A stretch of 64,000 nucleotides of DNA from Actinomycetota bacterium (GTDB lineage: Bacteria > Actinomycetota > Thermoleophilia > Gaiellales > Gaiellaceae): contig PLJC01000018.1 of NCBI GenBank assembly GCA_003139545.1, forward strand, positions 186,148 to 250,147, written 5' to 3'. The notes under the pieces are model-generated. The model saw only the letters and a list, made by a program, of their open reading frames with translations, made no database searches and was not told the DNA's origin. This document shows, piece after piece, positions 15,800 to 23,443 of this stretch. The translations under genes and the position numbers were made by a program. The stretch's first letter is position 1. The number at the start of each line of letters is the position of its first letter.

Positions 15800-17599
15800 G
15801 TGCCGACCCTCGCCGACACGACGATTCGCCTGCTCGGACAGGAGCCGCTCGCCGGCCGGATGCCCGTCGCCGACCAGCTTCGGCTGGCCGAGATCCTCGA
15901 CAAGGCCGGTTTCGCGTACCTCGAGGTCTCGGGCGGCGGCTGCTTCGACGCGGCCGTCAAACGCGGGATCGAGAGCCCCTGGGAGCGCATCCGCGCGCTG
16001 AAGGCGCGCGTGAAGACGCCGCTCGGGCTCGCGCTGCGCGGCCGGTTCCTCGTCGGCTCGCGTCCGGTTGACGCCGACTTCGCCCGCCGCTTCGTCGCCT
16101 CTGCCGCCGAGAACGGCATCGACGTTTTCCGGCTGCACGACCCGCTCAACGACGTCTCCAACCTCCGCGAGGCGGCCGAGGCGATCGCGGGAGCGGATCG
16201 CGACTTCGAGGCCGGCCTCGTCTACAGCCCCGGCCCGACCGGCGAGATCGACATCCTCATCGAGCGCGCGAAGGCGCTGCCGGAGCTCGGCGCCGTGCGC
16301 GTGCTGCTGCACGACCCGACCGGTTCGCTCCAGCCGCACAGGGCGGCGGACCTCGTGCACGCGCTCGCCGAGGCGAGCGGCCTGCCCGTCGGCATCTACG
16401 TCCAGGGCGCAGGCGGCAGCGCGCTCGCCGCGACGCTCAAGGCGGCGGAGGCGGGTGCGCAGTTGATCGCGTGCGCGATCTATCCGCTTGCGCTGTCGCT
16501 GCACCGCGTTTCCGGGGAGGCGCTCTCGGAGGCACTCGCCGGCATGGGGCTCGACCCCGGCATCGACGTCGCCCGGCTGTGGGAGGCGTCGGATCTCGTC
16601 GACGAGCACATCGGCGACGAGCCGGTGGCGCCGCTCGCGCCGCGCGTCGCAGTCCGCGCCGCGCAGCACGACGTCCCCGCCGGCCTCGTCGCGGGCCTCG
16701 ACGCGACGTTGCGTGCGCAGGGTGCCGGCGACCGGCTCGAAGAGGTGCTCGAGGAGCTCGACCGCATCCGCGCCGAGGTCGGCTGGCCTCCGCTGGCGGC
16801 GCCGATCGGCGGCGTGCTCGCCTCGCAGGCTCTTCTGAACGTGCTGGCCGCGAGCCGCTACCTCACGATCGTCGACGAGCTGCGCGCGCTCGTCTCCGGC
16901 CGCTTCGGCGTCCCGCCCGGCCCGATCGACCCGGCGCTCGTGCGGGCGGTCGAGCTCACGAACGACCCAGACAGCGAAGAGGACGTCGCCCCTGGGCTGA
17001 ACGAGGTGCGCGAGAACGCGGAGGGAATGGCCGCGAGCGAGGAGGAGCTCCTGCTGCTCGGCCTGTTCGGCGAGGACGCCGAGCGGCTGCTGCTCGGGAT
17101 CCGCGGCCGCGCGAGCGGCGAGACCGACGAGCTTGCCTCCGTGGACAAGGCGCGCGCCGAGCGCATCCGCGAGGTCGTCCGCATCGTGCAGGAGACCGGC
17201 ATCGGGGAGATCACGATCGAAGAGGAGGGCATGCGCGTGTCGGTGCGGTCGACTCCCGAACCTGTGCCGGTTTCGGACGCTCCGCTCGCGCTGCCAGACG
17301 TTCCTTCAGCGCCGACAGCGCGCCCGTCGAACGGCTACCACCGCGTCGAGTCGCCGATGGTGGGCACCTTCTACCGCGCCGCGCAGCCGGGCTCACCGCC
17401 GTTCGTCGAGATCGGGGACGTGGTCGCACCCGGGCAGACGCTCTGCATCCTCGAGGCGATGAAGCTCATGAACGAGGTGAAGGCCGACCTCGAGGGCGTC
17501 GTGCGCTCGATCGGCGTCGAGAACGCGCAGCCGGTCGAGTTCGGGCAGGTGCTCTTCGAGCTCGAGCCGCTCGCCGGCCGGCCCGTGGACGCCGTCTAG
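15800..17599 (+). CDS. accB: Degenerate carboxyltransferase domain fused to AccB biotin carboxyl carrier
   Basis: In this 599-aa protein, residues 1-330 follow the pyruvate carboxylase/oxaloacetate decarboxylase carboxyltransferase pattern (DTTIR, SPWERIRALKARVKTPLGLALRG split over 59-81, NGIDVFRLHDPLND), and about 330-440 match its PYC_OADA tail. Active-site ligands are lost: Asp of RDxHQ is Leu11, the carbamyl-lysine is His171, and the HTHDT histidines are Tyr200 and Gln202. Residues about 450-595 are a normal AccB: the IREVVRIVQETGIGEI helix, a Pro/Ala linker, and EAMKLM with biotin Lys555. It precedes accC. Probably the biotin carrier of an acetyl/acyl-CoA carboxylase with a non-catalytic N-terminal scaffold. 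Confidence 0.85.
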   Translation: MPTLADTTIRLLGQEPLAGRMPVADQLRLAEILDKAGFAYLEVSGGGCFDAAVKRGIESPWERIRALKARVKTPLGLALRGRFLVGSRPVDADFARRFVASAAENGIDVFRLHDPLNDVSNLREAAEAIAGADRDFEAGLVYSPGPTGEIDILIERAKALPELGAVRVLLHDPTGSLQPHRAADLVHALAEASGLPVGIYVQGAGGSALAATLKAAEAGAQLIACAIYPLALSLHRVSGEALSEALAGMGLDPGIDVARLWEASDLVDEHIGDEPVAPLAPRVAVRAAQHDVPAGLVAGLDATLRAQGAGDRLEEVLEELDRIRAEVGWPPLAAPIGGVLASQALLNVLAASRYLTIVDELRALVSGRFGVPPGPIDPALVRAVELTNDPDSEEDVAPGLNEVRENAEGMAASEEELLLLGLFGEDAERLLLGIRGRASGETDELASVDKARAERIREVVRIVQETGIGEITIEEEGMRVSVRSTPEPVPVSDAPLALPDVPSAPTARPSNGYHRVESPMVGTFYRAAQPGSPPFVEIGDVVAPGQTLCILEAMKLMNEVKADLEGVVRSIGVENAQPVEFGQVLFELEPLAGRPVDAV

Positions 17600-17607
17600 T
17601 CGGACCG

Positions 17608-17613
17608 TAGACT
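17608..17613 (+). promoter_or_regulatory. -10 element (TAGACT) for accC
   Basis: TAGACT ends 6 nt before the accC GTG at 17620. This suggests accC can be transcribed separately as a leaderless mRNA, in addition to readthrough from the AccB-fusion gene. Confidence 0.45.
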
Positions 17614-17619
17614 CTCCGC

Positions 17620-18969
17620 GTGTTCACGCGCGTCCTCGTAGCCAACCGCGGCGAGATCGCTGTGCGCGTCATTCGCGCGCTGCACGAGCTCGGCGTCGAA
17701 GCCGTGGCGGTGTACTCGACCGCCGACGAGGACGCGATGCACGTGCGCCTCGCCGACCGCTCCGTCCGCATCGGCCCGCCGTCCGCGGCGGAGAGCTACC
17801 TCAACATCCAGGCCGTCATCGCCGCGGCGATGACGACCGGCTGCGAGGCCGTCCATCCCGGGTACGGCTTCCTGGCGGAGAACGACGAGTTTGTCCGGAT
17901 GTGCGAGGACAACGACCTCGTCTTCATCGGCCCGCCCGCGGACGTCATGGCGCGCATGAGCGACAAGGCTCTCGCGAAGCAGGAGATGCGCGCAGCGGGC
18001 GTGCCGCTCGTTCCCGGCACCGAGGGGGCGACCGGCCCGGAAGAAGCGCGCGCGGCCGCCGATCAGCTCGGCTACCCCGTGCTGCTCAAGGCCGCGGCCG
18101 GCGGCGGCGGGAAGGGCATGCGGCTCGTGACCGAGCCGGACGATCTGCACGACGCCTTCCAGCGCGCTGCCGCCGAGGCGCACGCCGCGTTCGGCGACGG
18201 GACGATCTACGTCGAGAAAGCGATCACGCCCGCGCGTCACGTCGAGATCCAGGTCCTCTGCGACAACCATGGCACCGTGCTCACGTGCGGCGAGCGCGAG
18301 TGCTCGATCCAGCGGCGTCACCAGAAGCTGATCGAGGAGTCGCCGTCGCCCGCGCTCGACCCGGAGCTGCGCGAGGAGATGGAGGCCGCCGCCGAGCGCG
18401 CGTGCCGCCACATCGGCTACCGGAATGCGGGGACGTTCGAGTTTCTCGTCGGGCCTGACGGCGCGTTCTCGTTCATCGAGCTGAACGCGCGGCTCCAGGT
18501 CGAGCACCCGGTGACGGAGCTCGTCACATCGCTCGACATCGTCCGGCAGCAGGTCCGGATCGCCGCCGGCGAGGCGCTCGAGCACGGGGGCCGCGCCTCG
18601 CGCGCGGGGCACGCGATCGAGATGCGCATCAACGCCGAGGATCCGCGGCACGACTTCCGCCCGTCGCCCGGCACGCTCACGCGCTTCCGGCCGCCGCTCG
18701 GGCCGGGCGTGCGTGTCGACACGTTCATCGAAGAGGGCTCGGCGATCCCGCCGTATTACGACTCGCTGATCGCGAAGGTCATCGTCCGCGACAACACCCG
18801 CGACCTCGCGATCGCACGGGCACGACGGGCGCTCGAGGAGCTCGAGATCGAGGGTGTGCCGACCACGCGTGACCTCCTACACGAGATTCTCGGCAGCGAG
18901 GAGTTCCAGAGCGGCGAGTACTCGACGTCGTTCCTCGACGAAGTGCACCTTGCGACGGTGAGCGCGTGA
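17620..18969 (+). CDS. accC: Biotin carboxylase AccC
   Basis: This 449-aa ATP-grasp enzyme carboxylates the biotin on AccB using bicarbonate and ATP. It shows RVLVANRGEIAVRVIRAL at the N-terminus, HPGYGFLAEN, the glycine-rich ATP loop AAAGGGGKGMRLV, RECSIQRRHQKLIEESP, the metal and biotin site FIELNARLQVEHPVTE, and the C-terminal RINAEDP region. Length is typical of the stand-alone subunit. It directly follows the AccB fusion and overlaps asp23 by GTGA. No accA or accD is in the window. Confidence 0.97.
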   Translation: MFTRVLVANRGEIAVRVIRALHELGVEAVAVYSTADEDAMHVRLADRSVRIGPPSAAESYLNIQAVIAAAMTTGCEAVHPGYGFLAENDEFVRMCEDNDLVFIGPPADVMARMSDKALAKQEMRAAGVPLVPGTEGATGPEEARAAADQLGYPVLLKAAAGGGGKGMRLVTEPDDLHDAFQRAAAEAHAAFGDGTIYVEKAITPARHVEIQVLCDNHGTVLTCGERECSIQRRHQKLIEESPSPALDPELREEMEAAAERACRHIGYRNAGTFEFLVGPDGAFSFIELNARLQVEHPVTELVTSLDIVRQQVRIAAGEALEHGGRASRAGHAIEMRINAEDPRHDFRPSPGTLTRFRPPLGPGVRVDTFIEEGSAIPPYYDSLIAKVIVRDNTRDLAIARARRALEELEIEGVPTTRDLLHEILGSEEFQSGEYSTSFLDEVHLATVSA

Positions 18970-19253
18970 AGACGCTCGCTCCCGACGTGAAGGTGACCGA
19001 CGGCGCGCTGACGCAGATCGTCGTGCGCGCCGTCGAAGGCGTCGAGGGGGCGCGCGTGCGGCGGGCGCGGCGGAAGATCGCGATCGTCGTCGATCAGGGG
19101 CATGTGCGCGTCGACCTCGAGCTGGCGGTGGAATACGGCAAGGTGCTGCCGGAGGTGGCGCGGGACGTGCAGCGGGAGGTCGCGGACGCGCTCGGCCGGA
19201 TGTGCGACTTCACCGTGGACGCCGTCGACGTTGCCGTGGAGGAGCTCGAGTGA
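18966..19253 (+). CDS. Asp23/Gls24 family protein
   Basis: This is a 95-aa Asp23/Gls24-family protein (pattern VTDGALTQIVVRAVEGVEGARV, then VDLELAVEYGKVLPEVARDVQREVADAL). Family members are envelope-stress or cell-wall-linked proteins in Gram-positives, and the same accC-asp23-nusB order occurs in Bacillus (yqhY). GTG start overlaps accC, and its own stop overlaps nusB (GTGA), so the three are co-translated. The molecular function is not established. Confidence 0.88.
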   Translation: MKTLAPDVKVTDGALTQIVVRAVEGVEGARVRRARRKIAIVVDQGHVRVDLELAVEYGKVLPEVARDVQREVADALGRMCDFTVDAVDVAVEELE

Positions 19254-19627
19254 CCTCGCGTCGCGAGGCTCGCCGCGCGGCCGTCTTCCTGCTCTATCAG
19301 TGGGACGTCACCGGCACGCCGCTCGGCTCCCTGTACGAAGGGGAGGTGGACGAGTACACGCGCCAGGTGACCGAGGCGGTGGCTGCGCACGCGCCGGAGC
19401 TCGACGCGCGTATCACCGCCGCGTCGGACGAGTGGACGGCAGACCGGCTCGGCGCGGTCGAGCGCAACGTGCTGCGCGTCGCGCTCGAGGAGCTGGACGC
19501 GGGCGACGTCCCCGACGAGGTCGTGCTCGACGAGGCGATCACGCTGACGAAGCGGTACGCATCCGACGATGCTGGGAGACTCGTGAACGGCATTCTTGGC
19601 AGGATCGTGAGAGAGAAGGCGGCATGA
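19250..19627 (+). CDS. nusB: Transcription antitermination factor NusB
   Basis: This 125-aa all-helical protein binds boxA RNA with NusE (S10) for rRNA antitermination. Markers are RREARRAAVFLLYQWDVTG at the N-terminus, then ERNVLRVALEELDAGDVPDEVVLDEAITLTKRYASDDAGRLVNGILGRI, split here only to name it. Length is typical. GTG 19250 is the family-consistent start and overlaps the asp23 stop. Confidence 0.94.
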   Translation: MTSRREARRAAVFLLYQWDVTGTPLGSLYEGEVDEYTRQVTEAVAAHAPELDARITAASDEWTADRLGAVERNVLRVALEELDAGDVPDEVVLDEAITLTKRYASDDAGRLVNGILGRIVREKAA

Positions 19628-19833
19628 CGGACGAATCCCTCACCCGGGCGGAAGAGCTGCTGGCGCGGCTCGAGGCCGCGCGCGACGAGCTCGACCGGCT
19701 CTCGACCGACGAGAACGCCTCGCCGGAGCGCGCACTCGAGATCCTCAGCGAGCTGTCCGAGCTGGCGAAGGCGGTCGAGGAGGAGCTGGAGCGCGCGAAA
19801 CGCGAGGCGGAGAGCGATGCCGCACAGTCCTGA
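19624..19833 (+). CDS. xseB: Small coiled-coil protein, XseB-like by position
   Basis: This 69-aa, highly charged helical protein (SLTRAEELLARLEAARDELD ... AKAVEEELERAKREAE) sits between nusB and ispA, where exonuclease VII small subunit xseB stands in many bacteria. Heptad spacing and length fit XseB, but the sequence is divergent, and no xseA (large subunit) is in the window. ATG overlaps nusB (ATGA), and the gene overlaps ispA by 17 bp. Identification rests mainly on synteny. Confidence 0.5.
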   Translation: MTDESLTRAEELLARLEAARDELDRLSTDENASPERALEILSELSELAKAVEEELERAKREAESDAAQS

Positions 19834-20593
19834 CGAGCTGCGTGCGCTCGTCGAGGACGAGCTCGACCGGCTCAAGCTGTGGCCCGAGCTGCACGGACAG
19901 GCCGAGTCGGCGCACTACGGCCTCGTCGCGATGGGCGGCAAGCGCGTCCGGCCCGTGATCTCGCTCGCAGTCGGCGAGGCGCTCGGCGCGCCGGTCGAGC
20001 AGGTGATGCCGGCGGCGCTCGCGATCGAGCTCGTGCACAACTTCTCGCTCATCCACGACGACCTGCCTGCGCTCGACGACGACGACGAGCGGCGCGGGAA
20101 GCCGAGCGTGTGGGCGGTGTACGGCGAGGGGACGGCCGTCCTCGCCGGCGACGCGCTGCTCGCCGAGGCGTTCAGGCTCGCGTGCCGCTATCCGTCCGCC
20201 GACGTCGCGCGGGAGCTCTCGCAATCGACGCTCGGGATGATCGGCGGCCAGTACCTCGACACGATGGTCCCCGACGCCGATCTCGCCGTCGTCCACCGCC
20301 TGAAGACCGGTTGCCTCTTCTTCGCGTCGGTGGCGATGGCGTTGTGGGCGGCGGAGCTGCCGGAGGAGCGGCAGGCGCCGTGGCGCTCGTTCGCGAACGA
20401 GCTCGGCCTGCTCTTCCAGATCGTCGACGACATCCTCGACGGCGACGGCTACGTCGCGCTGCACGGCGCCGAGGGCGCGCGACGCCTCGCGGACGAGGCG
20501 GCCGACAACGCGCGCGCCCGGCTCGGCGAGGTGGACGCCGACACGAGCGTGCTGCGCGAGATCGTCGACGGCCTCGCCGTTCGTACCGCGTGA
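19817..20593 (+). CDS. ispA: Polyprenyl diphosphate synthase (farnesyl/geranylgeranyl type)
   Basis: This 258-aa trans-prenyltransferase condenses isopentenyl diphosphate with allylic diphosphates. It has GGKRVRP near the N-terminus, the first aspartate-rich motif DDLPALDDDD at 81-90, GDALLAEAF, GGQYLD, the KT motif RLKTGCLF, and the second motif QIVDDILD at 201-208. It is shorter than the usual 290-300 aa, mainly in the C-terminal helices. Chain length cannot be set from sequence alone. It overlaps the xseB-like gene and, by GTGA, the epimerase gene. Confidence 0.9.
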   Translation: MPHSPDELRALVEDELDRLKLWPELHGQAESAHYGLVAMGGKRVRPVISLAVGEALGAPVEQVMPAALAIELVHNFSLIHDDLPALDDDDERRGKPSVWAVYGEGTAVLAGDALLAEAFRLACRYPSADVARELSQSTLGMIGGQYLDTMVPDADLAVVHRLKTGCLFFASVAMALWAAELPEERQAPWRSFANELGLLFQIVDDILDGDGYVALHGAEGARRLADEAADNARARLGEVDADTSVLREIVDGLAVRTA

Positions 20594-21324
20594 CGCCGCC
20601 GTCGGGCGAGCAGTTCGAGCTTCGGCACGGCGCGCAGCGCGTGGTCGTCGTCGAGGTCGGAGGCGGGATCCGCGAGTGGGACGGAGTCCTCGACGGCTAC
20701 CCGGTCGACGCGATGTGCAAGTCGGCGCGCGGCCAGGTGCTGGCGCCGTGGCCGAACCGGCTCGACGGGGGACGCTACGAGTTCGACGGCGAGACGTACC
20801 AGCTGCCGCTGAACGAGCCGCCGCAGGCGATGCACGGGCTCGTCCGCTGGGCGAACTGGCGTCCGGTCGCGCGCGCGGAAGACCTCGTCGAGGTCGAGCA
20901 CGTCCTCCATCCGCAGCCCGGCTATCCGTTCTCGCTGCGGTTGACCGTCGAGTACCGCCTGGGCGCGGACGGGCTGACCGTGCGCACGTCGGCCGAGAAC
21001 GTCGGCGACCGCGCGCTCCCGTTCGGCGTCGGCCATCACCCGTATGTCGCGCGGCACTCCGACGACGTCTTCGGCCCGGGGGAGAAGCACGACGAGGCGC
21101 ATCCCTTCCACGGAGAGATCGAGATCGGCGACGTCACCGTGTGGGCGGACGAGAACTGGAAGTGGGTGCAGCTCTACACCGGCGACGAGCGGCCGGACGT
21201 GGCACGCCGCTGCATCGGCGTCGAGCCGATGACGTGCCGGCGCGACGCGTTCCGGACCGGAGAAGACGTCATCCGTCTCGAGCCCGGCGAGCACTGGGCC
21301 GGAACGTGGGGGATCTCGCCCTAA
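20590..21324 (+). CDS. Aldose 1-epimerase (mutarotase) family protein
   Basis: This 244-aa galactose mutarotase-like protein interconverts anomers of hexoses or sugar phosphates. It shows GQVLAPWPNRLDGGRYEFDG, the catalytic histidine in GVGHHPYV, and the catalytic glutamate in GVEPMTC near the C-terminus, followed by L.PGE.W. About 40-50 residues usually found between the HHPY strand and the VTVWAD strand are absent, so it is a compact version. GTG start overlaps ispA; its stop interlocks (CTAA) with the convergent pseudogene. Confidence 0.85.
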   Translation: MTPPSGEQFELRHGAQRVVVVEVGGGIREWDGVLDGYPVDAMCKSARGQVLAPWPNRLDGGRYEFDGETYQLPLNEPPQAMHGLVRWANWRPVARAEDLVEVEHVLHPQPGYPFSLRLTVEYRLGADGLTVRTSAENVGDRALPFGVGHHPYVARHSDDVFGPGEKHDEAHPFHGEIEIGDVTVWADENWKWVQLYTGDERPDVARRCIGVEPMTCRRDAFRTGEDVIRLEPGEHWAGTWGISP

Positions 21325-21876
21325 GTCCGGACGGCGACGTCGAGCGTCGCGAGGTACGACTTGCGCACGGTGCGGTCTCCGATCCGCGCGCGGATGAGGT
21401 CGAAGAGCCTTTCACGCGTCTCCTTCTCCTGCATGAGGTGGTCCGAGTACGTGCCGAGCACGTCGACGTACGCGTCGGCGGTGTACTCCATCTCCCACTG
21501 GTACCGTCGCTCCGCGACGACGCGGAAGAGGCCGCTCGCTTCCATCTCGGCGCCGAAGTCCTCAACTCCTTCGGGTCGGCACGGCGAGTCGCCGCCCTTG
21601 CCGACCGCGTCATAGTCGGCCTGCACCTCGAGGAAGAACGGGTCCGAAGATCGCCGCGAGCGATGCTCCCAGCTCGACGCAGGTGATCCGAAGTCCGCCC
21701 TCCGCAAGCGGGAGCGTCGCCTTTCCGGTTCCGCACCCGATCTCGACGACGCGCGAGCGCGGTCGCAACCCGGCGAGCGCGACGACGTCGTCGATCAGCT
21801 CGTCGGGGTATCCCGGCCGCGCGCGCTCGTACAGCTCCGCCGCCCGGTCGAACGTCGCACGCCGCTCGCGCTTCAC
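21321..21876 (-). pseudogene. Class I SAM methyltransferase, frameshifted with internal deletion
   Basis: The first part, from GTG 21876, reads a normal methyltransferase N-terminus (FDRAAELYERARPGYPDEL, then motif I VVEIGCGTGKATLPLAEGG and ITCVELGASLAAI). At about 21641-21655 the frame changes. The other frame continues with the family's C-terminal part (DPFFLEVQADYDAVG ... SDHLMQEKETRERLFDLI). The middle of the SAM domain, roughly 70 residues in relatives, is missing at the same point, so this looks like an out-of-frame deletion rather than a single-base error. It is coupled to the upstream DUF2236 gene by GTGA. Confidence 0.75.
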
Positions 21877-22649
21877 AGGCCGGCGAAGGCGGTGAGGAGA
21901 CGGAGCGGCAAGCGCTCCGTCCGGCGCAGCTGCGCCGGCAGAAGCGGAATGAGCCTGCGCATCGATCCGGCCGCTCCTGGGACGGGCCGCCGAATGCCGT
22001 ATTGCTCGCGCAGCTCCGCCGGAAGCAGCCCGGCCGTCTGGGCGGCGAGCAGGCGCAGCGCAGGTCGGAACGGCAACGGCACGGGCGGCGAGAGGACCGT
22101 CGCGGCGACCGCGCGGGCGTCGTCGCCGACGCGAACCGTTCCGCTCTCGATGAGGTCGCGCTGGTACGAGCGAAACGCGGCGAGCGTGGTCGGGTGCACG
22201 TCGTCCGGAACGCCGAAGACGTGCGCGACCACCTGCATCTGGTCGTAGAACTCTTCGGCCTCCGCCGGCTCGAGACGCCGGACGTAGAGCTCGTACAGCG
22301 CGAGCCCGGTGTCGACGAGCGTCGAGTGCACCCACAACATCAGATCGGGATCGGCGGCGGAGTACGCGCGCCTGTCTCTGGAGCCACGCACGCTCCGGTG
22401 CGCGGCTTGCGTGATCGCGCCCATGCGATCGCCCTCGGCTTGCGTCCCGAACACGATCGTGTACAGCGCCGCCATCGTGCGCGCCAGCCGGCGCCAGGGC
22501 TCCTCCCCGTAGCGCGAGTGGTCGACGATTCCGGCGGCGACCAGCGGATGCGCCGCCTGCATGAGCAGCGCGCGCGGGCCGCCCAGCATGAGGACCGACT
22601 CGCGCCCGATGCGGCGAATGGCGCTGTCGTCCGAGAAGTAGCCGTCCAT
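21873..22649 (-). CDS. DUF2236 / oxygenase MpaB-like protein
   Basis: This 258-aa helical protein of the DUF2236 (latex clearing protein/MpaB) superfamily, whose studied members bind heme b, has an N-terminal RESVLMLGGPRALLMQAAHP with a conserved histidine, an FGTQAEGDRM segment, and DPDLMLWVHSTLVDTGL with a second histidine. The substrate is unknown. ATG 22649 gives the typical start (DGYFSDDSAIRRIG). A perfect palindrome lies in the short divergent gap to tlyA. The downstream methyltransferase frame overlaps by GTGA. Confidence 0.82.
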   Translation of the reverse strand: MDGYFSDDSAIRRIGRESVLMLGGPRALLMQAAHPLVAAGIVDHSRYGEEPWRRLARTMAALYTIVFGTQAEGDRMGAITQAAHRSVRGSRDRRAYSAADPDLMLWVHSTLVDTGLALYELYVRRLEPAEAEEFYDQMQVVAHVFGVPDDVHPTTLAAFRSYQRDLIESGTVRVGDDARAVAATVLSPPVPLPFRPALRLLAAQTAGLLPAELREQYGIRRPVPGAAGSMRRLIPLLPAQLRRTERLPLRLLTAFAGL

Positions 22650-22653
22650 GTAT

Positions 22654-22663
22654 GACCTAGGTC
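22654..22663. promoter_or_regulatory. Perfect palindrome GACCTAGGTC in the DUF2236/tlyA gap
   Basis: A perfect 10-bp palindrome occupies the 26-bp divergent gap. It is directly next to the tlyA -10 and overlaps possible minus-strand -10 hexamers (TAGGTC or TAGACC). It could be an operator for the divergent promoters; no protein can be assigned. Confidence 0.35.
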
Positions 22664-22669
22664 TACCCT
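22664..22669 (+). promoter_or_regulatory. -10 element (TACCCT) for tlyA
   Basis: TACCCT ends 6 nt before the tlyA ATG at 22676, the spacing expected of a leaderless transcript. Confidence 0.45.
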
Positions 22670-22675
22670 CAGACC

Positions 22676-23443
22676 ATGAGAAAGCGCGTCGACGTCCTGC
22701 TCGTGGAGCGCGGCCTGGCCGAGTCGCGCACCCAGGCACAGGCATTCGTCCTCGCCGGCCTCGTCCCCGGTCACGACAAGCCGGGCGAGCAGGTGGACGA
22801 GGACGTCGACCTCCAGCTGAAGGCCCGGCCGCCGTTCGTCTCGCGCGGAGGGGAGAAGCTCGCGCACGCGCTCGACGCCTTCGGAATCGATCCGACCGGC
22901 CTCGACTGCATCGACGTCGGCGCGTCGACGGGCGGATTCACCGACGTGCTCCTGCAGCGCGGAGCGGCGCGCGTGATCGCGCTGGACGTCGGTTACGGCC
23001 AGCTCCACCAGCGGCTGCGCGACGACGAGCGCGTGACGGTGCTCGAACGGACGAACGCACGGGCTTTGACCGAGCTGCCGTTCGCGCCGCAGCTCGTCGT
23101 CTGCGACGTCTCCTTCATCTCCGTCCGCGTGGCCCTGCCGCCCGTGCTGCGCCTCGCAGCGCCCGGCTGGCAGGCCGTCGTGCTGGTCAAGCCGCAGTTC
23201 GAGGCCGGCCGCGCCGACGTGGGCAAGGGCGGTGTCGTGCGCGACGATGTCGTGCGCACGCGGGTCCTCCGCGAGGTGGCGGAAGCCGCGCTCGGCTGGA
23301 ATGCGCGTACGATCGCGGTCGTAGACTCCGGGCTCCCCGGCCCGAAGGGCAACCGGGAGCTGTTCCTCCACCTCGCGCAGGCGAACCCCCCGACGCTTCC
23401 CGATGACCTCGACGAGCGAATTGCCGCAGCCGTCCAAGCCTGA
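22676..23443 (+). CDS. tlyA: 16S/23S rRNA 2'-O-methyltransferase TlyA
   Basis: This 255-aa protein 2'-O-methylates cytidines in 16S and 23S rRNA; in mycobacteria this modification is needed for capreomycin sensitivity. The N-terminal S4 RNA-binding domain (KRVDVLLVERGLAESRTQAQ) is followed by an FtsJ-like fold with PFVSRGGEKL, the SAM motif CIDVGASTGGFTDVLL, and VVLVKPQFEAG with a catalytic lysine. It leads the tlyA-nadK-recN cluster conserved in actinobacteria. Its last 41 nt overlap nadK. Confidence 0.95.
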   Translation: MRKRVDVLLVERGLAESRTQAQAFVLAGLVPGHDKPGEQVDEDVDLQLKARPPFVSRGGEKLAHALDAFGIDPTGLDCIDVGASTGGFTDVLLQRGAARVIALDVGYGQLHQRLRDDERVTVLERTNARALTELPFAPQLVVCDVSFISVRVALPPVLRLAAPGWQAVVLVKPQFEAGRADVGKGGVVRDDVVRTRVLREVAEAALGWNARTIAVVDSGLPGPKGNRELFLHLAQANPPTLPDDLDERIAAAVQA

